Assembly (NCBI RefSeq): GCF_026262505.1
Contig: NC_067206.1
Location: 15,806,205-15,870,204 of the forward strand
Reading direction: 5' to 3'
DNA from: Trichomonas vaginalis G3
Lineage: Eukaryota; Parabasalia; Trichomonadida; Trichomonadidae
DNA length: 64,000 nt
Shown here: positions 50,607 through 60,937 of the stretch, piece by piece
How positions within the stretch are numbered: the stretch's first letter is position 1
Layout: every line of letters starts with the position of its first letter
Notes under the pieces: model-generated
The model's database searches: none
What the model was told of the DNA's origin: nothing
Seen by the model: the letters and a program-made list of their open reading frames with translations, nothing else
Made by a program: the position numbers and the translations under genes

Positions 50607-51858
50607 GTAAACAGAAATTCATCAAAAGTGACACCTCAGAAAAGCTAAAATATTGAATTTTTGGCACTTTTGATAGAGCACGTTTTTAAATATTAATTAA
50701 AGTAAATGTATATTTTGTAAAGATTCTTTTTAATAAAAAATAAAATTTTGAAGAAGAACACAAAATCTTCTGAAAAATAATATCACATAAACTCATATTA
50801 TTTTCTAATATATAACTATTTTATATAAAAATCAAATTCAATGATTTTAAAAGCGAAGGATAAACCTCAAAATTTACGAATATAATGAGTGGGAATATAA
50901 TGCTTATCTATCATAAAACCATATGAAATATCAATTTTTGCTTTACGCCTAATTTTTGACGACAATTAGCAAAAAATGTTAAATGTTAACACTCAGTCCA
51001 TTTGAATATGAAAAATAAAATTGACTTTGATTAAATGTTTTTATTTATCATGCAATTCTTCTTGCGACCAAAGATTTGAATAAAAGTTCAAAAAATAAGA
51101 TAGCTTAAAAAATAATATACGGTAGTGTTTACTAATAGATGAATAGTATATAAATTCTATGAAAATGGATTTGATCCAAAAAAATATATAAAATTTGATC
51201 ATAAATAAAATCGTTTTAAATTACTTCTTCATTTAAATTATAACAATTATTTTTGGTTTTATATTTTTTTGGATCAAATCCATTTTAATAGAATTTATAT
51301 ACTATTCATCTATTAGTAAACACTACCGTATATTATTTTTTAAGCTATCTTATTTTTTGAAATTTTATTCAAATCTTTGGTCGCAAGAAGAATTGCATGA
51401 TAAATAAAAACATTTAATCAAAGTCAATTTTATTTTTCATATTCAAATGGACTGAGTGTTAACATTTAACATTTTTTGCTAATTGTCGTCAAAAATTAGG
51501 CGTAAAGCAAAAATTGATATTTCATATGGTTTTATGATAGATAAGCATTATATTCCCACTCATTATATTCGTAAATTTTGAGGTTTATCCTTCGCTTTTA
51601 AGATCATTGAATTTGATTTTTATATAAAATAGTTATATATTAGAAAATAATATGAGTTTATGTGATATTATTTTCCAGGAGATTTCATTCTATATGCCTA
51701 TGAAAAGTACTCTCAAAACTAACTTTTCCTAATTATAATTAAATCTAGAATATTGTATTTTGCTTAGTATTATTTCATTTTTCTCATTCAATTTAGAATT
51801 TACAAATGTCAAAAAATTGAGAGCTGTCACTTTTGATGAATTTCTGTTTATAACAAAA
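50607..51858. mobile_element. 1.25-kb fold-back element
   Basis: Outer inverted ends GTAAACAGAAATTCATCAAA then AGTGACAC (50,607-50,636) and their reverse complement at 51,829-51,856. Inside, 50,773-51,197 and 51,259-51,676 form a near-perfect palindrome with arms of about 420 bp around a 61-bp spacer. No coding capacity. The ends share the AAAAGTGACA motif and TGTTGT-type border of the hairpin-array elements. Confidence 0.85.
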
Positions 51859-52359
51859 TTAATAAATTCAATGTGTTTTTTTTTGAAATAACTCTCAAAT
51901 ATTATTTTTTTGTTTATTTAATGATGAATAAATATGATTGCTTTAGTCAATCATAAAAACTAATTTAAATTTAAAATAATGAAAGGATAATTTGATCGTT
52001 TTTTAAAATACAATTATTTTTGATGATTTGCAAGAATCTTTGAAAAGAATATAATATAGGTTCTATTTTTGTAAAATTTATCCAAATCATGTATTACATA
52101 AATTACGATTAAAACGATGAAAGAACTAAAAAGTGTGTTTTGTGTTTTGTTGTTGCGTGTTGGATGCGGGATCCTGTTATTTCCGAAATCGACAAAAAAT
52201 TTGGAAAAGTAGTAGGATATGACGGGTTTAGTGACTTTTTTTGTTACATCTATATATAGACGATGCATTAAAATATATTTATTTATAAATCATTAAAAAA
52301 ATTAACATTAATTTTAAAATAATTTATTTTTTATCTTTTATAAAAGAAGCTATATATAG
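51859..52359. other. intergenic before element C
   Basis: A/T-rich. TATATATAGACGATG and TATATATAGATGATG recur at 52,252 and 52,350. No Polinton terminal repeat recognised. The 84-codon minus-strand frame here has no coding signal. Confidence 0.35.
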
Positions 52360-52950
52360 ATGATGTCAGATATTCCGCGATTAATTAAACATTGTTTAAA
52401 TCCTGAATGGGTTAAACTTCAATTTAAAAATGAAGATTGTGAATTATTAAATGAATATGAAAGCCAAAATAAGCTAATGAGGTATAAATATAATGATAAA
52501 GAATATTTAATTTCATGGAATCAATGGAGTCATAATCAAAGACCTCATAAACGAGAAGAAGAAATTGAAAATAATGAAATGGAAATCATTGATGACATTA
52601 AAGAGGATGGAATTCCTAAATTTTGTAGAAAAACCTTTAGAACTAAGTTAGGAGCATATAAACGTAGAGTATTAAATCCTGAATATCTTAAACATCAATT
52701 TAAAAAGGAAGACTGTGAATTATTAAACGCTAATGAATATGAAAATGCTAAATCAAAACTGAGATATAAATATATTGGAAGTGATGAAAGGTGTAAAGAT
52801 AAAGATAAAGATTATTCAGTTTCATATAATAACTGGCACACGTTAGGGATAAGAAAACATTTAGGAGATTATGGGAAATGTTCTGAATTCTTTAAATCTA
52901 GTATATACGAGAGAGTAAAAGAAATTAGAAATAATTATTTTCATGAATAA
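52360..52950 (+). CDS. protein with two copies of a NPEYLKxQFKxEDCELLN domain
   Basis: 196 residues. Two modules: LNPEWVKLQFKNEDCELLNE with MRYKYNDKEYLISWNQW, and LNPEYLKHQFKKEDCELLNA with LRYKYI and YSVSYNNWHTLGIRKH. The pattern (short helix, CELLxxYxN, strand, Y/HxxxWxxW, Arg-His end) recalls repeat domains attached to phage and giant-virus nucleases, but Cys pairs are missing. A linker with IEDDIKEDGIPKFCRKT-like charge lies between. Possibly DNA-binding; assignment tentative. Confidence 0.5.
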   Translation: MMSDIPRLIKHCLNPEWVKLQFKNEDCELLNEYESQNKLMRYKYNDKEYLISWNQWSHNQRPHKREEEIENNEMEIIDDIKEDGIPKFCRKTFRTKLGAYKRRVLNPEYLKHQFKKEDCELLNANEYENAKSKLRYKYIGSDERCKDKDKDYSVSYNNWHTLGIRKHLGDYGKCSEFFKSSIYERVKEIRNNYFHE

Positions 52951-53011
52951 AAATAAACTTTAAAAATTCATGTCTTACATTTTTGAATTTAATTTTTTTA
53001 ATTCGTAAGAA

Positions 53012-53489
53012 ATGAGTGAATCAAAATTCGTGAGTGTGAATCAATTAATGGATAAACTTTCACCAATTCTCACCCAGGTTAAACAAGTAGACGTTTATTT
53101 TGATGATTGCATACAAAGTTTATTTTATAAAGGTAGGTTTAATATTAAACCTATTGCTTTTGCATTTGATGGTAAATTAATCGAAAATTCAAAAATTTGG
53201 GAATTAATTCCGGATATTGAATTTATAACAAATATTAAGGATAAATGGTTTAAACAACAAAACCACCTCACTAAAGTTCTTTGTAGATTAATGATTAAAA
53301 CTGAGGAAAAAGAATTTAACGGGTTTACATATCATCCATGTAAAATTTTAGAACTTGGTAACGAAAAACTTCAGAAAAATTAAACGAAAGACTATCAAAA
53401 GATAAAGTTGAAAGAGTAAATAAACTCGCTAAAGGTAATGGTAATGGTAATGATGAAGATGAATTTGATGAGTTCAACATTGAACTTTA
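53012..53489 (+). pseudogene. left-end acidic-tailed protein of element C
   Basis: Distant counterpart of 117-590: KPIAFAFDGKLIENSKIWEL corresponds to RPLAIVIDRKRYTSQELAVV, followed by TNIKDKWF and YHPCKILEL. A Gly/Asn and acidic tail lies at the end (GNGNDEDEFDEFNIEL). Fossil, about one break. Confidence 0.45.
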
Positions 53490-53639
53490 AGAAACTAATG
53501 ATTATTTGAATTTATGAAATCAATTATTTGATTCATTCTTTCTTCAATCTCTTATATTCTTTTTGTTAAATCATCTATTTTCATTAATGAGGTGATTCTT
53601 GATTGAGGAATAGATTTCAAACTATAGATCCAAGGTGAT
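53490..53639. other. short spacer
   Basis: A/T-rich with no gene; leads into the hairpin array. Confidence 0.3.
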
Positions 53640-55190
53640 GTGATTTTTGCATCCCTGGGATGGACGATACACCCAAACTGTCACCTTTTTGGGATAACAT
53701 GAATTTTAAATATCATGAGAGTTCTGCAAACCATATGCACAATATCTATTCAGCCCGACTTCTTGTATATATGAGTTAGACTTCTTAAATATTGTGCTTG
53801 GGGCGATATAAGCATTTCCGAGATTACCATCGTGCTCTATAGTATGCTACTTCTCCCTGGTTCTAGCTCAGTTCCAAGGATATTGGCGTTCAAGGATTTG
53901 GCAAAGTCCTTCCGAAGTCTCTCATTCGATGAGAGATTTCGGAAGAATCTTGCCTTAAAGTACTCCAACTCTTGTTCTTTTGTTCCTAAATAGTGAGAAA
54001 AGTTATTTGACTACTTAAGGTAGAGATTATCCGAGGTCCCTCATTTGATGAGAGGCCTCGGATAATCTCTGCCTTAAAATTGTACACTTGTTGTCCATGA
54101 GAGTGTAAGTATACATTGATAGGACAGCTTTCTTCTGAAGTCTTAGATTTGATGAGAACCTCAGAAGAAAACTGTCCTATTTTATAGTAAAAGGAGTTTC
54201 AGGAGCTCCAAAGCTCCCTTTCGTAAGGATTAGGAGCTTTGGAGCTCCTGGTTCGTAGATGTGTTTCGCATCTTTCATCAGCAAAGGACATTTACCATCT
54301 GGGACTCTGTTGATGGAGACTCAGGAGCTCCAAAGCTCCCTTTAGTAAGAATTAGAAGCTTTGAAGCTCCTGGTTCGTAGACGTGTTTCGCATCTTTCAT
54401 CAGAAGAGGCCCAAATGGTAAATAGCCTCTGCTGATGAGCTTCAGGAGCTCCAAGGCTCCCTCTCGTAACGATTAGGAGCTTTGTAGCTCCTGAAGGTAA
54501 GGTAGGATTGCTCTGATCTCTAATCAGTAGATGCCATGCCTCATTATGAACTCTACTGACAAGAGATCAAGAGATCCAAGGACTCCCTTTTTAGTTAGTG
54601 GCGTTCTCACCATTTAGTAGGATTGCTGATCCTACTAATGAAGTGATCACTTAGTATACGTTTTGAATAAATTGAATTTTTTTAGAATTTAGTATTTTTT
54701 ATAGACATCACATGTATATTATAAATACATAAATATATTCTTTAATTCAAAAAATTCAATTCGGTTTTGGGATGGGTATCCCAGCCCCAAGTATTCAATT
54801 TTATTCAATTTTTAAGAATTTTGGGTTGGGATGCCCAAACCAAAACAAGCTTTATATTTTGATGTGTAGATACGTATGTGTGCATCATTGTTGTGTTATA
54901 TATTATGTTTTTAATGAAAAAAAATCTGATTCAAAAAAAATTATCACTAATTAGTTGATAATATAAAGAAAAAATAGATAAATTGTATGTTTTGAGAGTA
55001 TTTATCCACATTCACTCATATGAATTTCATTAAATAGTGTCTGTTTACTCCCAAATTTATTTTGAATTATTGAAATCAAAGAAAAAAATCAGAAAAATTT
55101 CTCGAAATTTTTATTTTCAAAAAAAAATTGGATTTTATATTGAAAACTGACACTGGGAGGACGATAGGGCTGGGATTGGAGATACCCCGC
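53640..55190. mobile_element. hairpin-array element inside Polinton C
   Basis: About 1.55 kb. Imperfect inverted ends: GGGATGGACGATACACCC and AAACTGTCAC at the left; AACTGACACTGGGAGGACGA and TAGGGCTGGGAT at the right. Hairpins: about 53,904-53,955 (CTTCCGAAGTCTCTCA pair), 54,020-54,077 (GATTATCCGAGG pair), 54,119-54,180 (AGGACAGCTTTCTTCTGA pair), three CAGGAGCTCCAAAGCTCC units at 54,199, 54,314 and 54,433, and TAGTAGGATTGC units. Four of the loops share TTTGATGAGA or similar. Borders approximate. Confidence 0.6.
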
Positions 55191-55465
55191 TCACTTGGGA
55201 AAAATACGGATCTATATTTCAAACTAACCACCCCCTTTATTTTTGAAATTTTGAATCCATCAACTTTAAACATTTTATTCAATTTACACGTTGTCAATTC
55301 TTCAAATAATTTTTTATTATTAGCATAATAGTCATTAAATTCTTCAACAGATGAAAAAATTTTTATTTCAGTAATTGGTTTAACAACGTTTATTTTTTGT
55401 TGAACATTTTCACTTTCATTTATTTCTTCCTCCTCTGTTTCATTTATTTTTAAAATCGGTTTCAT
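55190..55465 (-). pseudogene. acidic protein abutting the hairpin array
   Basis: Minus-strand coding block: MKPILKINETEEEEINESEN, then VKPITEIKIFSSVEEFNDYY and KMFKVDGFKISKIKG. The 3' side runs into the hairpin-array end. No family recognised. Its start is 66 bp from the divergent amphipathic protein. Confidence 0.4.
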
Positions 55466-55531
55466 TTATCATTAAATAAAAATTAGAATATAAGTGATGA
55501 AATATATTTTTTAATTAATATTAAATCAGAA

Positions 55532-55768
55532 ATGGCGGCAGGATTCTTTAAAAAATTATGGGATGGAATTAAGAAAGCTGCAGGTTGGGTTCATAAAAAT
55601 ATTATTAAACCTGTTGCAAACTTTTTGGCACCAGTAGCGAAAACGGCAGGAACTATCATAGGTGGAGTATTAGGTACTAAAGCAGGTAATCCGGCGATGG
55701 GAGCACAAGCAGGTAACGCAGTTGGTGGAATAGCTGAAGGAATACTTAATAAAATAGGAGGTAGATAG
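55532..55768 (+). CDS. amphipathic small protein 1 (MAAGFFKKLWD)
   Basis: 78 residues. Begins MAAGFFKKLWDGIKKAAGWV, a strongly amphipathic cationic helix, then a Gly/Ala-rich hydrophobic part (AKTAGTIIGGVLGTKAGNPA; AGNAVGGIAEGILNKIGG). Looks like a membrane-lytic or capsid-internal peptide, by analogy with adenovirus pVI or holin-like proteins. The related protein on the opposite strand at 56,534 shares the first dozen residues. Confidence 0.55.
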   Translation: MAAGFFKKLWDGIKKAAGWVHKNIIKPVANFLAPVAKTAGTIIGGVLGTKAGNPAMGAQAGNAVGGIAEGILNKIGGR

Positions 55769-55899
55769 TGGAAAAATAAATAAATATTATTTTTATCTTA
55801 GTATCGGTTGAAGTCTTTGATAAACTTTTTCTCCTTTATTTAAAACTTCTCTTATTGGGGCAGCTTTTGGTGTTATTGATTCAGCAACGTCACTAATTG
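55673..55899. repeat. 227-bp direct duplication, copy 1
   Basis: From GGTACTAAAGCAGGTAATCC to CAACGTCACTAATTG. Repeated at 56,414-56,640 with only about two differences, so recent. The two copies bracket the mariner remnant. Confidence 0.9.
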
Positions 55900-56396
55900 A
55901 TATTCTTCAAAAACCTAATACGATGAATGCTCAGTATCTAATTGACAATGTTCTTACTCAAAGTATCAATTCTGATGAGTTTGAGAAATCCAAACAACAA
56001 AAACAAAAGTTTGCAATTCATTTTGATAATTCAAGAGTTCACAAAAGTCATAAGGTAATGAATTACTTGTTGGAAAACAATGTCAAAGTTGTTCCAAACC
56101 CAATTTATTCACCTGATATTGCACCCTCTGACTTTTATTTATTCAGCACGCTAAAAAAGAGAGCTGAAGGACGCGAATTCGCGAGTCCAGATGATCTTGA
56201 AAATTTTGTAAGAGAGCAATTTGAGCAATTTTCTCATGATGATTTAAAGCGTGTCTTTCAAGCCTGGATCGATCGCTGCGAACGCGTGATTGAATCCAAT
56301 GGTGATTATATTTAAATAAACTTTATATATATGTAACTTGTTTATTTCTATTCGCAGTATTCAGGTTTGTGCTAAACACACCTTTGGACACCCTAA
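55900..56396 (+). mobile_element. 3' part of a mariner transposon
   Basis: Encodes about 130 residues of a mariner transposase end: FAIHFDNSRVHKSHK with the second catalytic Asp, then YSPDIAPSDFYLFSTLKKRA with the third Asp (D34D type), and VFQAWIDRCERVIESNGDY. It ends with TAAACACACCTTTGGACACC, probably the terminal repeat. The 5' half is missing. Mariners of this kind are abundant in Trichomonas. Confidence 0.85.
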
Positions 56397-56413
56397 AGCA
56401 GACTGTTGTACGT

Positions 56414-56640
56414 GGTACTAAAGCAGGTAATCCGGCAATGGGAGCACAAGCAGGTAACGCAGTTGGTGGAATTGCTGAAGGAATACTTAATAAAATAGGA
56501 GGTAGATAGTGGAAAAATAAATAAATATTATTTTTATCTTAGTATCGGTTGAAGTCTTTGATAAACTTTTTCTCCTTTATTTAAAACTTCTCTTATTGGG
56601 GCAGCTTTTGGTGTTATTGATTCAGCAACGTCACTAATTG
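56414..56640. repeat. 227-bp direct duplication, copy 2
   Basis: Second copy, continuous at its right with the minus-strand amphipathic gene. Twelve or so bases of filler (GACTGTTGTACGT) separate it from the mariner end. Confidence 0.9.
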
Positions 56641-56749
56641 CTTCTTTATTCTTAAATATCCAATTTGCCCCCTTCTTCAATGTTTCCCAAACTTTACTCG
56701 CTCCTCTTTTTACTTTATCCCACAGTTTCTTAAATATACCTGCAGCCAT
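56534..56749 (-). CDS. amphipathic small protein 2 (MAAGIFKKLWD)
   Basis: 71 residues: MAAGIFKKLWDKVKRGASKV, WETLKKGANWIFKN, then ESITPKAAPIREVLNKG and YQRLQPILR. The same N-terminal helix as the protein at 55,532 with a different, charged tail. Starts 69 bp from the divergent capsid gene. A capsid-associated or membrane-active role is inferred. Confidence 0.55.
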   Translation of the reverse strand: MAAGIFKKLWDKVKRGASKVWETLKKGANWIFKNKEAISDVAESITPKAAPIREVLNKGEKVYQRLQPILR

Positions 56750-56818
56750 AGTTGATTATTTCATTAAAATTAAAAATTCATTTTCATCTTTTAATTTTGA
56801 TTTTTTATTTATTAATAA

Positions 56819-58459
56819 ATGACGACTAACTATTTGGTGCCAAACACTAAACCGATTAATGGAAATGTGTTTCATTCATTCGAAAAGATAAATGAAATAT
56901 TCGCAAAGAATGACGGTAGAAGATATTATAGAGAACTTGAAAGTTCATGCTATGACTCTGATGCTCCATATTTTGATGATAAACAAACTCATTTAAGAAT
57001 TACAAATCCGGCTCATGATGTGAACCAATTAGGTGACACATATATTAAACGCAAAGTTAAAGCAACTCTAGTTTCAAATAAAGCTTTCACATGTGATGCC
57101 GCTTTTAAATGCATGCGTTTATTCGTTGGTTACAAATCATCAAATCAAAGCTTTAAACAATTAGAAGTAGAAACCGAAAGAGGTGATGCCGGTTATCTTC
57201 AGATGGATTGCGCCCGTGAATCTTTCGCATTTGCAACATATAAACCAAAATCAGAAAGGAAAGTTAAAAAGTTTGTTCATTCGTTATATAATAATGTTCA
57301 AAAATATGATAACTCAGTATGTGGTAAATATATTGACCCTTCAGAAGTTTTCAAGAAAGCAAATGAAGAAGTTGATGTCACTTTTGATATGATTATTCCG
57401 GTAAATGATTTGTTAGCATTTCAGGCGTTCGATGATTATCCTAAATCATTTGGTGATATCATTCTTAAATATTATGTTTTCAGGGATACTTTAGTATTTT
57501 GTCAGGTTGACCCGTTAAGAGTTGCTGATTTACAAAATTACGTTTATGAAAAGATAACTGATGAAAATTATGAAAAGATTATGAATCATGTTTATAAATA
57601 TGATCGCAAATTCCAACAAATCGGACTTCCTGCCAAATTAATTACAAGCTTAGCCGCTACATCTGCTGACGCAACAGTTGATGACGTTATTATTTCATGC
57701 ACAAAGATGGAAGTTTTAGAGGATAAATGCATTACACCAGGATACGGTTTAATTGAAGAATCAGTTAAAGCAATACCACGTTTATTCAGTAAGGAAGATC
57801 CATTCATGATTCCAGCTCAACATATTGACGTTCGTTCACTAAATGGAGGTTGCATCACTCCTGAAGGTATTAGCTCAGATTTCTCATACGCTCTTCATAA
57901 TGTTACAGATGTTGTGTTAGCATTTCCGAAGAATGCAATGCAAAGAACGGTTTTAGAAAATCCAATGCTTCGAGGTCTTCAGGTCACTATAGATTCCAGA
58001 AACTTCCCCGATCAAGCGATGACCACAGTGGGCGACATATTCTTTACACGTATGCTTCAAGCTTCTGATTTAGATGGAGTGAATGAATGCACAGAAGAAT
58101 ACGAGGACTCATTAACTAGACCACTGAATGCAGATGATGGCACGCCATTAGCTAGAACATGGAAAGACCAAACTTCATTCTTATGCACTATTCCAGTTCA
58201 ACGTGATGGAGCGGGTATATTCTTTGATGGATTAGAAACTTTCAACTCACAAGTTACAGTACAAGTGAAAGCTTATCCAATCATTCAGGGTGAAAATGAC
58301 ACTTACTGTTCAAAGGTGACAAATCCTCCTCAGGTTTGGTTTACTAGGACTACATATTGGACATGGACACCGGATGAAGGTTTGAAATATCATCCAACAG
58401 GTACACCACCACAGTATAGAAGTTCATATGATGAAATATTGATGAATAGAAATGTTTAA
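56819..58459 (+). CDS. major capsid protein candidate (double jelly roll)
   Basis: 546 residues, whole. Beta-rich with the size and position of a Polinton major capsid protein, directly upstream of the packaging ATPase. Segments: VPNTKPINGNVFHSFEKINE, CMRLFVGYKSSNQSF, DMIIPVNDLLAFQAFDDYPK, a second barrel starting near residue 260 (ISCTKMEVLEDKCITPGYGL), IPVQRDGAGIFFDGLETFNS and a Trp/Tyr-rich end (TTYWTWTPDEGLKY). Two-domain layout is inferred from the length and repeated strand pattern; I cannot run a fold search. It has no counterpart in elements A or B within the window. Confidence 0.65.
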   Translation: MTTNYLVPNTKPINGNVFHSFEKINEIFAKNDGRRYYRELESSCYDSDAPYFDDKQTHLRITNPAHDVNQLGDTYIKRKVKATLVSNKAFTCDAAFKCMRLFVGYKSSNQSFKQLEVETERGDAGYLQMDCARESFAFATYKPKSERKVKKFVHSLYNNVQKYDNSVCGKYIDPSEVFKKANEEVDVTFDMIIPVNDLLAFQAFDDYPKSFGDIILKYYVFRDTLVFCQVDPLRVADLQNYVYEKITDENYEKIMNHVYKYDRKFQQIGLPAKLITSLAATSADATVDDVIISCTKMEVLEDKCITPGYGLIEESVKAIPRLFSKEDPFMIPAQHIDVRSLNGGCITPEGISSDFSYALHNVTDVVLAFPKNAMQRTVLENPMLRGLQVTIDSRNFPDQAMTTVGDIFFTRMLQASDLDGVNECTEEYEDSLTRPLNADDGTPLARTWKDQTSFLCTIPVQRDGAGIFFDGLETFNSQVTVQVKAYPIIQGENDTYCSKVTNPPQVWFTRTTYWTWTPDEGLKYHPTGTPPQYRSSYDEILMNRNV

Positions 58460-58483
58460 AATTATAAATTTATTTTTGATTAA

Positions 58484-59320
58484 ATGGATTTAAATTCATA
58501 CACTCCTTATGAAGAATTAGCAGGAGTATATAATACATACATAGATGATATGATTAATGAAGCATTGAGTGATAATAGAAATGCTCTATCTAAGGAAAAA
58601 TTAATGAAAATTCCATATTCTGAATGTTACTTAAATTCAATCACTGCAGCAATTGGTAAACAAAATAAAGGTAAAACATTAACGATATTAAAACAAATTA
58701 TCATTATTGCTAACACTTCCCCCTATTCACATGTGTTAATTTATATCAACCGTTCAGGTTCACCTTCAGATGATACATTTGAATCTTTAAAGCATTTAAT
58801 CAAAATTCCAATTATTTATTTATCACAAGAAGAAGCAGAAGATTATTTAAAAAACTTTTTAATGTATAAAGAATTATATAATACAATCAAGAAGCAAGGA
58901 TTAGAGGATAAAATTATTGATAAACAACGGGATGAATTATTTGAAACACTTTCTATTTCAAATTTTGATAGAGAATTTTTGCATTCACTCATTTTTCTAG
59001 ATGATGCAGTGAAATCAAAACTAATAACAAATGAGAAATCATATTTTAATCAGTTATTAACTCAATGTCGACACATTCAGTGTTCATTCTTCATGGCTGT
59101 TCAATACTTCAAAGCATTAAGCACAAACATTAAATCAAATCTATCAACCTTTTCATTTTCAGTGGGTTTAGTCGTCAACAGTTGAACGTTATGCTTTATC
59201 AAGTGAATTTACCAATGAGCATTAATGAACTTTACACACAATATCAGCAATTAGGTGAACATGGAAAAATAATAGTTGATTTAAATAAAGGAGTGTTAAA
59301 TTTGATTAACTTTTTATAAT
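58484..59320 (+). pseudogene. packaging ATPase of element C
   Basis: Walker A GKQNKGKT at about 58-65 (a Gly-poor variant of GxxxxGKT), followed by LTILKQIIIIANT. Walker B HSLIFLDDAVKS near 165-175, then CSFFMAVQYFKALSTNIKSN, like the sensor region in A (TVAILMQTWRFLALNIK). Fossil with about one break near its end. Role: pumping DNA into capsids. 25 bp after the capsid gene, same strand. Confidence 0.75.
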
Positions 59321-59349
59321 TAATTTTTATTTTTTATTTATAATTAAAC

Positions 59350-60249
59350 ATGACAGAAATAGCAAATCTTCTACAGGTTCCATTAAAACAAGGAACAAAC
59401 AAAAAGGGTGCATATAATAGAACTATGAAAGTTCCTGATGGAATGAAAGAATTAGTTCATATTGTTGCTGGTCTTCAAAAAGATGTTAAACAAATGAGAA
59501 ACGTTTTAACATTACCAGAAGCTCAAGCATATGCCAAACGTCAAGGTCCAAATTGGGAAGCACACGAAGCAGACATTACGGGTCCAAATGGAAAACCTGA
59601 TGGTATAAATGAAGTTTTCGTTACTGATGGTCAAGGTAATATTAAAGTCATAAATGGTTATAAATTAACTATAACTGATTATCCTAAACGTAAAGCATAT
59701 AATGAACGTTATCCTATGCAATTTGATGAAAATGGAAAAGCTGTTAAACAATACATTGGAGAAGGTGAAAATGGTCCAATTAATTCATACCGTTATAATC
59801 CATATTCTTATTTCAATGAAGAATTAAATGCTATTGAAGAGGGACCGGATGGATTACCACGATATTCTAACCAGTTTGATGGTCAATATGCAAATATTAG
59901 ACCTGAAATTTCAGCTAAGAAATTCTTTAAAGTTGCTTTATTCGATCCAGTTTTCGCAAATGTTAAAGATGAACTTAAACAGCAATTCCAACCAATTATA
60001 GTAGCAAGAATTGCATCAGGTGCTTTATCTCAAGCATTCAAAGATTTAATTAAGAAACCATTATATCAGCAACGAGGTTTAACTTATGATTTAGTTAAGG
60101 AATCAGATAAAAGAAAATTTGAGAAATCAGATGATTATAAGAATGCAATTAATGAATATATTAGGTCTATTAATTACAATGAACCAGCTAAAAATCAACT
60201 TCAAGAACAAATACAGGGAATAATAGATTCAAAACTTCCAGCAAAATAA
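59350..60249 (+). CDS. 299-residue DGxG-type protein
   Basis: N-terminal helices ([20 protein letters not shown]), then [23 protein letters not shown] region matching the DGxGGSNIK proteins of A and B, followed by [13 protein letters not shown] helical C-terminal half ([36 protein letters not shown]) is absent from the short versions. Whole. Probably a virion component or scaffold; function unknown. Confidence 0.55.
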   Translation: MTEIANLLQVPLKQGTNKKGAYNRTMKVPDGMKELVHIVAGLQKDVKQMRNVLTLPEAQAYAKRQGPNWEAHEADITGPNGKPDGINEVFVTDGQGNIKVINGYKLTITDYPKRKAYNERYPMQFDENGKAVKQYIGEGENGPINSYRYNPYSYFNEELNAIEEGPDGLPRYSNQFDGQYANIRPEISAKKFFKVALFDPVFANVKDELKQQFQPIIVARIASGALSQAFKDLIKKPLYQQRGLTYDLVKESDKRKFEKSDDYKNAINEYIRSINYNEPAKNQLQEQIQGIIDSKLPAK

Positions 60250-60281
60250 AAGTTTAAATATATTTTTTTATTCGATTATAA

Positions 60282-60937
60282 ATGAGAAGACGTTTCACTA
60301 GTCAAAAGAACACTAACGCAAAAGCAGAGATTACGGTTGGTTATAACGTAAATGATGATAAATCACGAATTATTCAAAATGTTAAAGTTAATGTTAGCCC
60401 TGAATTAACAAGGTCAGCAACTCAACCAAATTTATTAACTCGTGACTTACCGAAAAAGGAGGAGGAGCAAAATAAAGAAGATGGAGACCCAATCATTTTA
60501 TCTGAACCCGGTAAAGAACCTGTTGAAATTCCCACTTATCCAACATACCCGCACCACTTGATAACCCATATAAAATAGACATTAATTCTGAATTAATGAA
60601 AATTTACCGTGATATAATAATTAATAATTATGATTCAATAATAAATTTAATTGATCAATCCGGTTTAATTATTTTACCTTATGAATCATTAATTCACATT
60701 ATCGCCATTCTTTGTGATGTTCAAGATTCAGACGTTAAGATTCAATTTTTCATAGATGATGAGGTTTCATGCTGCGGAACAGTTGCAAAAATAAATCCTA
60801 TAAAGGATATTAGCACAATTAAGATATCAAAGAACGGAACAACAACTGAACTTCATTTAACATATAATGATATTTATAATAAAATAGTTGATGAATATAA
60901 AATATCACTTGAAAAATTCTTTGTTAAGGCTATTTAA
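60282..60937 (+). pseudogene. CCG...GTT protein of element C
   Basis: Counterpart of 9,685-10,292 and 23,436-24,050, here on the plus strand. Front part MRRRFTSQKNTNAKAEITVG with a Pro/Tyr segment (IPTYPTYP). Back part from 60,596: LIDQSGLIILPYESLIHIIA, then DEVSCCGTV and NGTTTELHLTYND, the family signature. Fossil, about one break. The stop shares TTAA with the convergent gene. Confidence 0.5.

Noticed and set aside
52014-52268. 84-codon minus-strand frame before element C
   Set aside because: No conserved motif, odd composition, no leader like the element genes.
54772-54954. 60-codon frame right of the hairpin array
   Set aside because: Spans an inverted pair around TTGGGATG and A/T-rich filler with no coding character.
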